Source: Roseibium aggregatum
GTDB taxonomy: Bacteria > Pseudomonadota > Alphaproteobacteria > Rhizobiales > Stappiaceae
Direction of reading: 5' to 3'
NCBI RefSeq assembly: GCF_017309185.1
Contig: NZ_JAEKJZ010000001.1
Span: forward strand, 1,860,001 to 1,924,000
DNA length: 64,000 nt
The notes under the pieces are model-generated. The model saw nothing but the letters and a program-made list of their open reading frames with translations, was not told the origin of the DNA and did not search any database. The position numbers were made by a program, and so were the translations under genes. Positions 1 to 7,754 of the stretch are shown one piece after another; position 1 is the stretch's first letter; every line of letters starts with the position of its first letter.

Positions 1-543
1 GGAGGCAATCGCGGCCAGATCCTGCGGCCGCAGGATCTGGCCGGGAGACAGAAGCTCCGTTCCTTTCGGGACGTCTTCGCCGGCCTTGCGGCAATTGGCG
101 CCCTTTTTCAGTCCCTGGGGCACGATCACGAAGTCCTGACCGTCCTGCTCATGCGTCTCGCAGTCTTCCTGCATGGCGACCGTGTCGGCGCCGGGCGGCA
201 TGACCGCACCGGTGAAGATCCGCGCGGCAGCCCAGGGAGAAAGGGCCGTCGCGTCTGTCTGCCCGGCCGCGATCCGCTGCTGGAGCCGGAAAAATCCGCC
301 CGCTTCGTCGTGATCGGAATGCCGATAGGCATAGCCGTCGACCGCGGAATTGTCGGTCAGCGGCACGTCGCGGGGCGCTATGACGGCTTCCGCCAGAATG
401 CGTTCCAACGCCTCTTCGAGACGCAGGGTTTCGGTTCCGGCGACGGTCGATAGCCGTTCCTTCAGGATGGCAAGCGCTTCTTGGTGCCTGAGCCGGTCCT
501 TGTCGTGCACGAAACAATCGTCCTGCAACGGTTTTCCGCTCAT
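1..543 (-). CDS. moeA: Molybdopterin molybdotransferase MoeA, N-terminal part (runs off left edge)
   Basis: This is the first 181 codons of MoeA; the rest lies outside the window. MoeA inserts molybdate into adenylylated molybdopterin, the last step of molybdenum-cofactor synthesis, in the cytoplasm. Visible family signatures are the DNSAVDGYAYR stretch (MoeA S-x-x-DGYA motif, about residue 65) and ARIFTGAVMPPGADTV (about residues 110-125). The ATG at 541-543 overlaps the mobB stop as ATGA, so translation is probably coupled. It is the last visible gene of fdhD-mobA-mobB-moeA. A perfect 32-bp palindrome sits in the codons nearest the window edge. Confidence 0.93.
   Translation of the reverse strand, partial: MSGKPLQDDCFVHDKDRLRHQEALAILKERLSTVAGTETLRLEEALERILAEAVIAPRDVPLTDNSAVDGYAYRHSDHDEAGGFFRLQQRIAAGQTDATALSPWAAARIFTGAVMPPGADTVAMQEDCETHEQDGQDFVIVPQGLKKGANCRKAGEDVPKGTELLSPGQILRPQDLAAIAS
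12..43. repeat. Perfect 32-bp palindrome inside moeA
   Basis: Positions 12-27 are the exact reverse complement of positions 28-43, with no loop and a NotI-like GCGGCCGC centre. It lies entirely in moeA codons and encodes a PGQILRPQDLAA-like stretch that is itself conserved in the family. It could be chance under codon constraint or a cruciform or protein-binding site; nothing else in the sequence decides this. Confidence 0.9.
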
Positions 544-1061
544 AAGGCGCGCCCCTTCAACTTCAGGGTCTGCTGAATGAAATCCGCGAGCGCCGGAATG
601 TCGTCCAGATGAAAGACCGGCAGCGTTTCGTCGGGGAGTTCGTGATCCGAGGCAACGGCCAGAATACCGGGATCGGCCGGAGCAAGCGCGCCGCGGTCGG
701 CCGTCTCCAGGCGCCTGGCCTCGATTTTAAAGTGGCTTTCGCGTTTGTAGCCTTCGATCAGGATGAGGTCGCAAGGCGCAAGGCGCGCGAGGATCTCCGG
801 GAGGGGAGGCTCGTTTTCATCCCTGAGTTCGTGCATCAGCGCCCACCGGCGGCCGGACACGAGCGCGACCTCGCACGCACCCGCTTCCCGGTGGCGGTAG
901 CTGTCCGTTTCCGGGTGATCGATGTCGAAGTTGTGATGGGCATGCTTGACCGTCGAGACCTTGAGGCCCCGCGCCGTGAATTCGCGCACAAGGCTGGCCA
1001 TGAGCCGCGTTTTGCCGGAGTTCTTCCAGCCCGTGATTCCGAATACGGGAGTGTCTGTCAT
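540..1061 (-). CDS. mobB: Molybdopterin-guanine dinucleotide biosynthesis adaptor protein MobB
   Basis: A 173-residue GTP-binding accessory protein that works with MobA in attaching GMP to molybdopterin. The N-terminus carries the P-loop GITGWKNSGKT (residues 6-16), directly after the start. The ATG at 1061 is chosen over upstream in-frame codons because it puts the P-loop at the usual distance from the N-terminus and overlaps the mobA stop (ATGA). The coding end overlaps the moeA start in the same way. Length is normal for the family. Confidence 0.93.
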   Translation of the reverse strand: MTDTPVFGITGWKNSGKTRLMASLVREFTARGLKVSTVKHAHHNFDIDHPETDSYRHREAGACEVALVSGRRWALMHELRDENEPPLPEILARLAPCDLILIEGYKRESHFKIEARRLETADRGALAPADPGILAVASDHELPDETLPVFHLDDIPALADFIQQTLKLKGRAL

Positions 1062-1711
1062 GTCAGCGGGTGCCCGAGCGCCTTGCGGACGGTCACGAGA
1101 TCGTCCGGTCTGTTGGCATTGAAAAACGGGTCCATTCCGGTTGCCGGGTCCTTCTCGAAGGAGACTTCGATGCTGTCGTGACGGTCTACGAAAGCGAGTA
1201 CCTTGCCGCTTTGGCCTGTCTCGAGCCATGCCTTCAGGTCCTCGTAGAGAGCCACGGGCCACAACCCGAAAACAGGGTGGAGTTTGTCGGCGGAAGTGGC
1301 AAGCGCGATCACGGGATCGATCGACGGGAGCGCCGAACAGAATTTTTCGACAAGCGTGCCCGGAAAAAAGGGAGTGTCGCCGGCAACGGAAACGACATGC
1401 GTCGTTTCAGGTCTTTGGTTCCTGACAAAGGTCAGCCCGGCAAGCACGCCGGCAAGCGGGCCGGCGTAATCTCCAACCGGGTCGGCGACGACCTCCAGGC
1501 CGGTATGAGCGAATCGTGACGGATCGCCGTTGGCATTCAAAATGATCTCGGGAACCTGAGGGCCGAGCCGTTCGAGGACCATTTCCAGCATGGTTTTCCC
1601 GCCAAGGTCCATGAGGCTCTTGTCGCCGCCGCCCATGCGCCTGGACTGGCCGCCCGCCAGGACACAGCCGATCACTTGCTTGGGCGTGAGATTTCCGTCC
1701 TGCGCCATCAT
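1058..1711 (-). CDS. mobA: Molybdenum cofactor guanylyltransferase MobA
   Basis: A 217-residue nucleotidyltransferase that joins GMP from GTP to Mo-molybdopterin, giving the bis-MGD cofactor used by formate dehydrogenases and other DMSO-reductase-family enzymes. The family signature LAGGQSRRMGGGDKSL is at residues 18-33, and a DTPFF motif follows in the nucleotide/Mg site. Two ATG codons lie in tandem (MM) at the start; the first overlaps the fdhD stop as ATGA. The gene sits in the fdhD-mobA-mobB-moeA operon. Confidence 0.95.
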   Translation of the reverse strand: MMAQDGNLTPKQVIGCVLAGGQSRRMGGGDKSLMDLGGKTMLEMVLERLGPQVPEIILNANGDPSRFAHTGLEVVADPVGDYAGPLAGVLAGLTFVRNQRPETTHVVSVAGDTPFFPGTLVEKFCSALPSIDPVIALATSADKLHPVFGLWPVALYEDLKAWLETGQSGKVLAFVDRHDSIEVSFEKDPATGMDPFFNANRPDDLVTVRKALGHPLT

Positions 1712-2586
1712 GTCTCCGGAGCGCTCCCCTTGCGCCGTGCCTTGCGGGGTTCGTCCTCCGCATGTTCCGGCGCCATATCGAACTCAATCCGCTCCGTTCC
1801 GGCAAGGGCCACGAAGCGCTTCCCTCGGGCGCGGCCGATCAGCGTCAGACCGGCCCGGCGCGCCAGATCGACGCCCCAGGCGGTGAACCCGGACCGCGAC
1901 ACCAGAATGGGGACTCCCATCATCACCGTCTTGATCACCATTTCGGACGTGAGCCGTCCCGTCGTGTAGAAGATCTTGTCGTGCGCGGGTATCTCGTTCA
2001 GCACCATCCAGCCCGCGATCTTGTCGACCGCGTTATGCCTGCCGACGTCCTCCATGTAGACCAGCGGCGTGTCTTCCCGGCACAGAACGCAGCCGTGAAT
2101 CGCGCCCGCTTCCAGGTAAAGCGACGGCGCCGTGTTGATGGATCTGGTCAGCTCGTAAAGCCAGGACGTTTTCAGGCGTGCGTCCTGCGGCAGGGAAACG
2201 GTTTCAAAGCCCTCCATGACATCGCCGAACACGGTGCCCTGAGCGCATCCCGATGTCCGGACCTTCTTTTTCAGCTTCTCTTCGAAATCGGTTTCCCGTT
2301 CCGTGCGGACCACGACAACTTCGAGATCGTCGTCGTAGTCTATCCCGGTAATGACATCGTCCGCAGCCAGCATGTTCTGGTTTTTCAGGTAGCCCACGGC
2401 CAGGAGCTCGGGATGGTCGCCGATGGTCATCATGGTGACCACTTCCTGGGAGTTCAGGTAAAGCGTCAGCGCTTTTTCGGTCACAACCCTGGTTTCAACA
2501 GAAACGCCATCCTGGTCGATGCCGCTAACGGACGTTGAAAGGCTGGGGTCGTCAGGGTCGGTCTTCAGTAAAAACGGGCCTGTCAC
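1708..2586 (-). CDS. fdhD: Formate dehydrogenase accessory sulfurtransferase FdhD
   Basis: FdhD carries sulfur from a cysteine desulfurase to the Mo-bis-MGD cofactor of formate dehydrogenase. The conserved core includes ETRVVTEKALTLYLNSQEVV, DHPELLAVGYL and EDVGRHNAVDK. The catalytic Cys loop reads SGCAQG (C114 from the start chosen), so the second Cys of the CxxC seen in E. coli FdhD is Gly. No ATG precedes the conserved region. I chose GTG at 2586, which has a GGAG about 10 nt upstream; an in-frame TTG at 2673 would add 29 residues. First gene of the tightly coupled Moco operon, 93 nt after benE. Confidence 0.9.
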   Translation of the reverse strand: MTGPFLLKTDPDDPSLSTSVSGIDQDGVSVETRVVTEKALTLYLNSQEVVTMMTIGDHPELLAVGYLKNQNMLAADDVITGIDYDDDLEVVVVRTERETDFEEKLKKKVRTSGCAQGTVFGDVMEGFETVSLPQDARLKTSWLYELTRSINTAPSLYLEAGAIHGCVLCREDTPLVYMEDVGRHNAVDKIAGWMVLNEIPAHDKIFYTTGRLTSEMVIKTVMMGVPILVSRSGFTAWGVDLARRAGLTLIGRARGKRFVALAGTERIEFDMAPEHAEDEPRKARRKGSAPET

Positions 2587-2679
2587 GGCCGGAATGCTCC
2601 AAGTTCTGTTCAGCCTGTACCCTAGGGGAGGCAACCGCGTGAGGGCAAGGCATTTAGGAAGCCGCGCGGTCAATTCGCT

Positions 2680-3849
2680 TCACCCGGTCGACCGCCTGCG
2701 TGTCAGCGCCATGAAGGCGCCGCCTGCGATAAGCCCCCAGAATGCACCGGATACGCCCAGATAGCTGACCCCGGAAGCGGTGACAAGAAAAGTGATGATC
2801 GCGCTGTCCCGTGTTTCCGGCGTTTTTGTTGCCTCGCCTATGGAAGAGGCAAAGGCGCTCAGGAGGGCAAGGCCGGCGACCGCCTCAATCAGGATAGACG
2901 GCGTTGCCGCGACAAAGGCCATGACCAGACCGGCGAACAGGCCGAACAGGACATAGGCAACGCCGTTGACGACAGCGGCCCAGTACCTTTGCGCGGGGTC
3001 CTTGTGGGCGTCTTCGCCGGCACACATGGCTGCGGTGATCGCCGCGAGGTTCACCGCGTGACCGCCGAAGGGGGCGGCAAGAAGGCTGAAAACGCCGGAT
3101 AGGGTGAACAGCGGTCCGCTCGCGGGATGATAGCCATAAACTCTCAGGACGGCGATGCCTGGAATATTTTGCGAGGCCATGGTGACGATGAAGAGCGGCA
3201 GCGCAATGCTTACGGCGGCTTCGAGGGTAAAGGCGGGTTCGATCAGGACCGGCCGGCTGATGATATCGGCTTGGGACAGATCCACCGGACCGCCGGTCAA
3301 GCCGGCGATGGCGAAAGTGACGATCATGGCAAGCGGAACCGCGTAGAGCCTGGCGAAGCGAAAGGCGATTGCCCAGGTCAAGATGATGGCGAGCGCACTC
3401 GCAGGCAGTTCGGCGACCGCCCTCACGGGAGCAAGGCAGAGACCGAACAGGACACCGGCCAGCATGGCGTTGGCCAGGGGACCGGGAATGGCGGCGACCG
3501 CACGGCCGAACGGGCGGACCAGGCCGGAAACAACGATGAGCACTGCGCAGAGAAGGAAGGCCCCGACTGCAGCGGAAAAACCGCCGTCGGCGGCGCCGGC
3601 GGAAGCCAGAAGGGCGGCGCCCGGCGTCGACCACGCGATCGAAACGGGCATCTTGGTCGCGAGGGAGGCGACGATCGCGCACAGCCCCATGGAGATGGAA
3701 AGCGCCATCAGTCCGCTGGTGGCTTCGGCGGGGCTGGCTCCGGAGGCCGCAAGGCCCTGGATGACGATGGCAAAGGAACTCGCGAATCCGACGATGGCTG
3801 CCAAAAGACCCGCGGAAAGAGTTTGAAGTGTCGGATATCCGCCGGACAT
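2680..3849 (-). CDS. benE: BenE-family benzoate/H+ symporter-like transporter
   Basis: A 389-residue inner-membrane protein made almost entirely of hydrophobic helices (about 11-12). Family features include PVSIAWSTPGAALLAS near residue 70 and AIPGPLANAMLAGVLFGLCL near residues 120-140. BenE proteins belong to the APC-like superfamily and include proton-coupled benzoate carriers. There are no aromatic-catabolism genes beside it; it lies 93 nt upstream of fdhD on the same strand, so it may be co-transcribed with the Moco genes. The substrate is therefore open. The ATG at 3849 follows an AGGGG Shine-Dalgarno. Confidence 0.85.
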   Translation of the reverse strand: MSGGYPTLQTLSAGLLAAIVGFASSFAIVIQGLAASGASPAEATSGLMALSISMGLCAIVASLATKMPVSIAWSTPGAALLASAGAADGGFSAAVGAFLLCAVLIVVSGLVRPFGRAVAAIPGPLANAMLAGVLFGLCLAPVRAVAELPASALAIILTWAIAFRFARLYAVPLAMIVTFAIAGLTGGPVDLSQADIISRPVLIEPAFTLEAAVSIALPLFIVTMASQNIPGIAVLRVYGYHPASGPLFTLSGVFSLLAAPFGGHAVNLAAITAAMCAGEDAHKDPAQRYWAAVVNGVAYVLFGLFAGLVMAFVAATPSILIEAVAGLALLSAFASSIGEATKTPETRDSAIITFLVTASGVSYLGVSGAFWGLIAGGAFMALTRRRSTG

Positions 3850-3975
3850 TGCGTGACCCCTGAAAATCGAAGAGGCACACTATCCGGGGGCGGCTAGAAC
3901 AGACTAGGGCAATAAAGCCACAGGATCACAATCTTTTGCCCGCTGAAAACGCTCCCGTCCTGGCAACGGAGCGTT

Positions 3976-4434
3976 TCAGATCATCAGCATGGCATTGGTC
4001 AGTCGGCCTGCCTGGAGTTCTCCGGCGAAATGACTGAACGCCAGATAGGCTTCGTCCCGGGTGAGGGCGCCCGGATGATCGAGCAACGGCCTGAGGACCG
4101 CATTCTGGGATGCCGCGACACCGTCGCTCAGATCTCTGAAGAACATCAGGGAATTCGGGAAGAGCCGGAAATCCGCCGGTTCGTGGATGATGCCTTCGAT
4201 GTCTTCGAGACGCGGATCGTTCATGACACAATAGACCGTGTCGAGAACCGGCCCAGGCTGACCTTCGAGGATCTGGACGATATGCTGATCGACCATCAGC
4301 AAGGCTCCCGTAACGCCGGTCGAGCGGTTGCTCCGCCGGATATGCAGCAGCGTCTTTTCGATTTCGTCGGGCAGGGACAGCCTGAGCTTGTCCCATCTGA
4401 TTTTGCTTCTGAAGCAGGCGCGATAAAATTCCAT
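3976..4434 (-). CDS. BLUF-domain-like protein lacking the photoactive Tyr
   Basis: A 152-residue single-domain protein with a BLUF (blue light using FAD) fold pattern: a first strand RACFRS, the SNRSTGVTGALL flavin-binding stretch, and IVQILEG with the conserved Gln. By eye alignment to AppA, the photochemical Tyr of strand 1 (AppA Y21) is Phe8 and the Trp near the C-terminal strand is Ser, while the flavin-contact Asn, the Gln and the Met are kept. It may still bind flavin but probably not by the canonical Tyr-Gln photocycle. No output domain is fused. An AAGGA precedes the ATG. It is monocistronic in an AT-rich setting. Confidence 0.8.
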   Translation of the reverse strand: MEFYRACFRSKIRWDKLRLSLPDEIEKTLLHIRRSNRSTGVTGALLMVDQHIVQILEGQPGPVLDTVYCVMNDPRLEDIEGIIHEPADFRLFPNSLMFFRDLSDGVAASQNAVLRPLLDHPGALTRDEAYLAFSHFAGELQAGRLTNAMLMI

Positions 4435-4638
4435 GGCCGTTCCATCCTTTTGCCGATGGAACCAGCCTGCGCTTCAATTCCTCACATTTGCTTAAAATTT
4501 TAGACGTTTTGGAAGAAGAGTGTTGATAGTGACGCAATTTACGGAAAGGTCTGGGGAAGGCAGTGCTTTGATGATGAAGCCGGCAGATAAGAAAACTGTG
4601 TAAAATTACGTTTGCTTAACTTTGTGTGGAAAAGGAGG

Positions 4639-5229
4639 TCACCGCTCTTCGGCGAGCTTGAAATCGAGCCCCGCCTTCACGGCCGGCCATTCATGGGGAA
4701 GAATCGAGTACACCGCCGTGTCGCGCAGGGCCCCGTTGGGTGAGCGTTGATGGGACCGCAGAACGCCGTCGAGTTTTGCGCCGAGGCGTTCGATCGCCGC
4801 GCGGCTTTGGCGGTTCAGGAAATGGGTCCGGAATTCCACGGCGATACAGTCGAGGTCTTCAAAGGCATGGCCGAGCAGCATCCGCTTGCACTCGGTATTG
4901 AGCGGGCTGCGCTGAACCGCCTTTCTGTACCATGTCGAACCGATTTCCACCCGTTTGTGAAGGGCATCGATATTCATGTAGGTGGTCATGCCGACCGCCT
5001 TGCCATCTGGCGTCAGCACGGCGAAGGGCAGCATGGACCCGCTTTCCTGAAGCGCCAGACGGCGGTCGATTTCAGCCGGTACCGCGTCGGGTTCCGGTAC
5101 GGATGTGTACCAGAGCTTCCAGAGCTCTCCTTCCGAGGCCGCTTCCGCCAGATCGGCCGCGTGAGACTGGGACAAGGGCGCGAGCGTGGCATAAGCGCCT
5201 TTCAGGGTGACGGGCAAAGGCCAGGGCAT
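4639..5229 (-). CDS. GNAT-family N-acetyltransferase (RimJ/RimL-like)
   Basis: A 196-residue protein of the GNAT superfamily, closest in layout to the RimJ/RimL acetyltransferases: LKGAYATLAPLSQSHAADLAEAA at the N-terminus, VGMTTYMNIDALHKRVEIGSTWY in the core, and NTECKRMLLGHAFEDL with FLNRQSRAAIERLGA near the acetyl-CoA site. The substrate cannot be read from sequence. It follows the SDR gene by 30 nt on the same strand, suggesting co-transcription. Confidence 0.85.
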   Translation of the reverse strand: MPWPLPVTLKGAYATLAPLSQSHAADLAEAASEGELWKLWYTSVPEPDAVPAEIDRRLALQESGSMLPFAVLTPDGKAVGMTTYMNIDALHKRVEIGSTWYRKAVQRSPLNTECKRMLLGHAFEDLDCIAVEFRTHFLNRQSRAAIERLGAKLDGVLRSHQRSPNGALRDTAVYSILPHEWPAVKAGLDFKLAEER

Positions 5230-5259
5230 AGGTTTTCATTCCCGATTGTTTTTTCTGTT

Positions 5260-5940
5260 TTAGAACGGCCGTTCTTCGCCTGTCCACCGAAGGAATTTAC
5301 CGGTGTCGGCAAGTGTCAGGCCCTCGCCGATCCTGAAAATGCCCTCTGCCACCTCGATTGGACAATTGTCGGCCTGCGGGCCGCCCATATCGGTGCGGAC
5401 CCAGCCCGGGTCGACAAGGACAACCGGGATACCCTCCGGCTCAAGCTCGGTCGCGAGCCCCTGCATGACCTTGTTGACCGCCGCTTTCGAGGCGCGGTAG
5501 GCCAGCGTGTCGGACTTGCGGTAGCCCATCCAGGACATCTGGCTTGAAACGGTCAGGATCCTGCCGGACCCGGAGCGCCTGAGATGAGGGAGAAAAGCCT
5601 GCGCGACCGCCAGCGGGGCAAGCGTGTTGATGGCAAGCGTCTCCTGGAAACCTGGAAAATCCATGTCGAACGGTGTCTGCCGCTCCGGGCCTATGACACC
5701 CGCGTTGTTGATCAACAGGTCGATGCCTTCCGGGATCCTTGCCGCTGCCTGTTGGACGGCGGCATGGTCGCTCACGTCGAAGACGAGAGGCAGAAAGCCG
5801 TCGCCGAGCGCCGCCGCGCAGGTCTCCGCGTTCTCCATTGATCGGATTGAGCCGAAGACGGTCCAGCCGCGGGCGAGCGCGACGCGGGCAAGTTCAAATC
5901 CGATCCCGCGGTTCGTTGCGGTGATGACGCAGGTTGGCAT
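5260..5940 (-). CDS. Short-chain dehydrogenase/reductase (SDR)
   Basis: A 226-residue classical SDR with the Rossmann motif TATNRGIG at residues 6-13, INNAG in strand 4, and the catalytic Ser with YRASK (Tyr-x-x-x-Lys) in SSQMSWMGYRKSDTLAYRASK. The cofactor is NAD(P)H; the substrate is unknown, and the sequence resembles the C-factor-like SDRs. The ATG at 5940 is chosen because it starts just before the Rossmann strand; upstream in-frame codons would add an unrelated Arg-rich extension. It probably forms an operon with the GNAT gene. Confidence 0.88.
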   Translation of the reverse strand: MPTCVITATNRGIGFELARVALARGWTVFGSIRSMENAETCAAALGDGFLPLVFDVSDHAAVQQAAARIPEGIDLLINNAGVIGPERQTPFDMDFPGFQETLAINTLAPLAVAQAFLPHLRRSGSGRILTVSSQMSWMGYRKSDTLAYRASKAAVNKVMQGLATELEPEGIPVVLVDPGWVRTDMGGPQADNCPIEVAEGIFRIGEGLTLADTGKFLRWTGEERPF

Positions 5941-6258
5941 GTTGATATCCAGCAGGTCTTGAGAGGGGAGGAACGTCTGAAAGCAGGGGCGCCGATCAGG
6001 GTAATCGGCTTTGGCAGGCTTGCAACCGAAAGATTGCTGCCCTCGCACAGGGCCCTCGGCTCTCCTGCCGCGCGACAAAGCGTGGCGCTGCGGCAGGCTT
6101 GTTTTACCGGCGGAAGGATTTTATCTGTGACCTCGAGCGAGGGAGAGGGACGCTGCCGTGCGGCGGTTTGATTTTTGTTACGGCGGCGCCATTTGAAAAG
6201 TTTGATGAAGCGCTTACGGGATATCCCGATACGGTGGCTTCGACAGCAGGACGGACGA
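5941..6258. other. Divergent intergenic region, SDR / mrp
   Basis: About 320 nt separate the divergent SDR and mrp starts and should hold both promoters. I see no clear -35/-10 pair, palindrome or conserved RNA. The reading frames here have no protein features and look like background of a GC-rich genome. Confidence 0.5.
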
Positions 6259-7401
6259 ATGAACGACACGATCAAATCGGCGGTAATGGAACGCCTGAAG
6301 CAGATCAAGGGACCCGATCTTGAAGGAGATATCGTCTCCCTGGGCCTCATTTCCGACGTCTTCGTGTCGGACGGCCGTGTCGCGTTTTCCATCACGGTTC
6401 CGGCGGAACGGGCTCAGGAACTCGAGCCTTTGCGGCAGGCGGCGGAAAAGGTCGTCAAGGAGGTAGAAGGCGTTGAAAACGCCATGGTGGCGTTGACGGC
6501 GGAGCGGGCGCCTGGAGACGCCCGGAACACGGCACAGAGACCGGCGCCGCGTCAGCCTCAGCGGCCTGTCCGGGAAGATGCGTCCGCCAAACCGGGCGTT
6601 CCGGGGATTAGGCACATTATCGCGGTCGCTTCCGGCAAAGGCGGTGTGGGGAAATCCACGACGACCGCGAATCTGGCCCTCGCCATGGCCGCCAACGGTC
6701 TGAAGGTCGGTGTGCTCGACGCCGATATCTACGGTCCGTCCGTTCCCCGCCTGTTCAAGGTATCCGGTCGGCCCGAACCGCTTGAAGGCCGGCTGCTGAA
6801 ACCCCTTGAGGGCTACGGCGTGAAGGTCATGTCGATGGGCTTCATGGTGGAAGAGGAAACGCCGATGATCTGGCGGGGACCGATGGTGATTTCCGCCCTG
6901 ACACAGATGTTGCGCGAGGTCGCCTGGGGCGAACTCGATGTTCTCGTCGTGGATATGCCTCCAGGCACCGGAGACGCCCAGCTCACCATGGCGCAGCAAG
7001 TCCCGCTCGCCGGCGCGGTAATTGTATCGACACCTCAGGATCTCGCCCTGATCGACGCGCGAAAGGGATTGAACATGTTCAAGCGCGTCGATGTTCCCGT
7101 GCTCGGGATCGTTGAGAATATGAGCTACTTCCTGTGTCCTGACTGCGGCAGCCGCCACGACATTTTCAGTCATGGGGGCGCGCGCAAGGAAGCCGAACAC
7201 CTCAATGTGCCTTTTTTGGGCGAAATACCTCTGACCATGAAGATCCGGGAAACGTCCGATGCCGGAACGCCCATTGTCGTCTCCGATCCCGAAGGGCCTG
7301 TCGCGGCCATCTACCGGGACATCGCCGCAAAGGTCGTCGCGGGTATCGAACAGTCCGCGGCCAGCGCGGAAAGAGCCGCGCCGAAGATTGTGTTCGACTG
7401 A
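6259..7401 (+). CDS. mrp: Mrp/NBP35-type iron-sulfur cluster carrier ATPase (ApbC)
   Basis: A 380-residue Fe-S cluster scaffold/carrier. Residues about 5-90 form the MIP18/DUF59 domain and are followed by a Pro/Gln/Arg-rich linker. The P-loop ATPase domain has the deviant Walker A GKGGVGKST (about residues 128-136), DADIYGPS and DMPPGTGD. The cluster-binding CPDC motif is in ENMSYFLCPDCGSRH. It transfers Fe-S clusters to apoproteins in the cytoplasm. The ATG at 6259 follows AGGACGGACGA; longer in-frame starts (6175, 6205) add a basic stretch foreign to the family. Confidence 0.95.
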   Translation: MNDTIKSAVMERLKQIKGPDLEGDIVSLGLISDVFVSDGRVAFSITVPAERAQELEPLRQAAEKVVKEVEGVENAMVALTAERAPGDARNTAQRPAPRQPQRPVREDASAKPGVPGIRHIIAVASGKGGVGKSTTTANLALAMAANGLKVGVLDADIYGPSVPRLFKVSGRPEPLEGRLLKPLEGYGVKVMSMGFMVEEETPMIWRGPMVISALTQMLREVAWGELDVLVVDMPPGTGDAQLTMAQQVPLAGAVIVSTPQDLALIDARKGLNMFKRVDVPVLGIVENMSYFLCPDCGSRHDIFSHGGARKEAEHLNVPFLGEIPLTMKIRETSDAGTPIVVSDPEGPVAAIYRDIAAKVVAGIEQSAASAERAAPKIVFD

Positions 7402-7410
7402 GCCTGGTCT

Positions 7411-7427
7411 GGGGCTTTCAGAGCCCC
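7411..7427 (+). terminator. Short hairpin downstream of mrp
   Basis: GGGGCT and AGCCCC flank a 5-nt loop ten bases after the mrp stop, followed by TCGTTT. The T-run is poor, so this is a weak intrinsic-terminator candidate. Confidence 0.45.
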
Positions 7428-7754
7428 TCGTTTCGCTACCTCAAGGCGCTTGCAAGCGGAGTTGCCGAGCCGTTTTTCCATGGCGATTGGCAGCGAATTC
7501 CGACTCTGGCCGAATCGCATGCGGTTTCCAGGCTCACTGCTTTTTGCCAAATCGCACGTCGCGAAAGAAAAAAAGACGATATTTTGTTTTATGGATCAAT
7601 TTGAGGGTTTAGGCCGAATTTTCGCTCGCTAGAAGGGTGTGAAATCCTTAGCGGTTGGAACAATTAGGTTTTTCACGTCCTGATCACGCGGTTTGCCTAG
7701 GGTCAGGCCCGCGATTGTGCGGAAAGAAAAACGAACAAAGGTTCCTTCCCGGGA
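7428..7754. other. Intergenic region upstream of the Bcr/CflA exporter
   Basis: About 330 nt between mrp and the exporter. Around 7555-7680 the composition becomes AT-richer and probably holds the exporter promoter. A loose inverted repeat with GTGAAA and TTTCAC arms spans about 7638-7676. No coding potential is convincing. Confidence 0.4.

Noticed and set aside
5885..5910. tRNA T-loop-like sequence GTTCAAATCC
   Set aside because: It lies in the SDR coding region and no acceptor or anticodon stem surrounds it.
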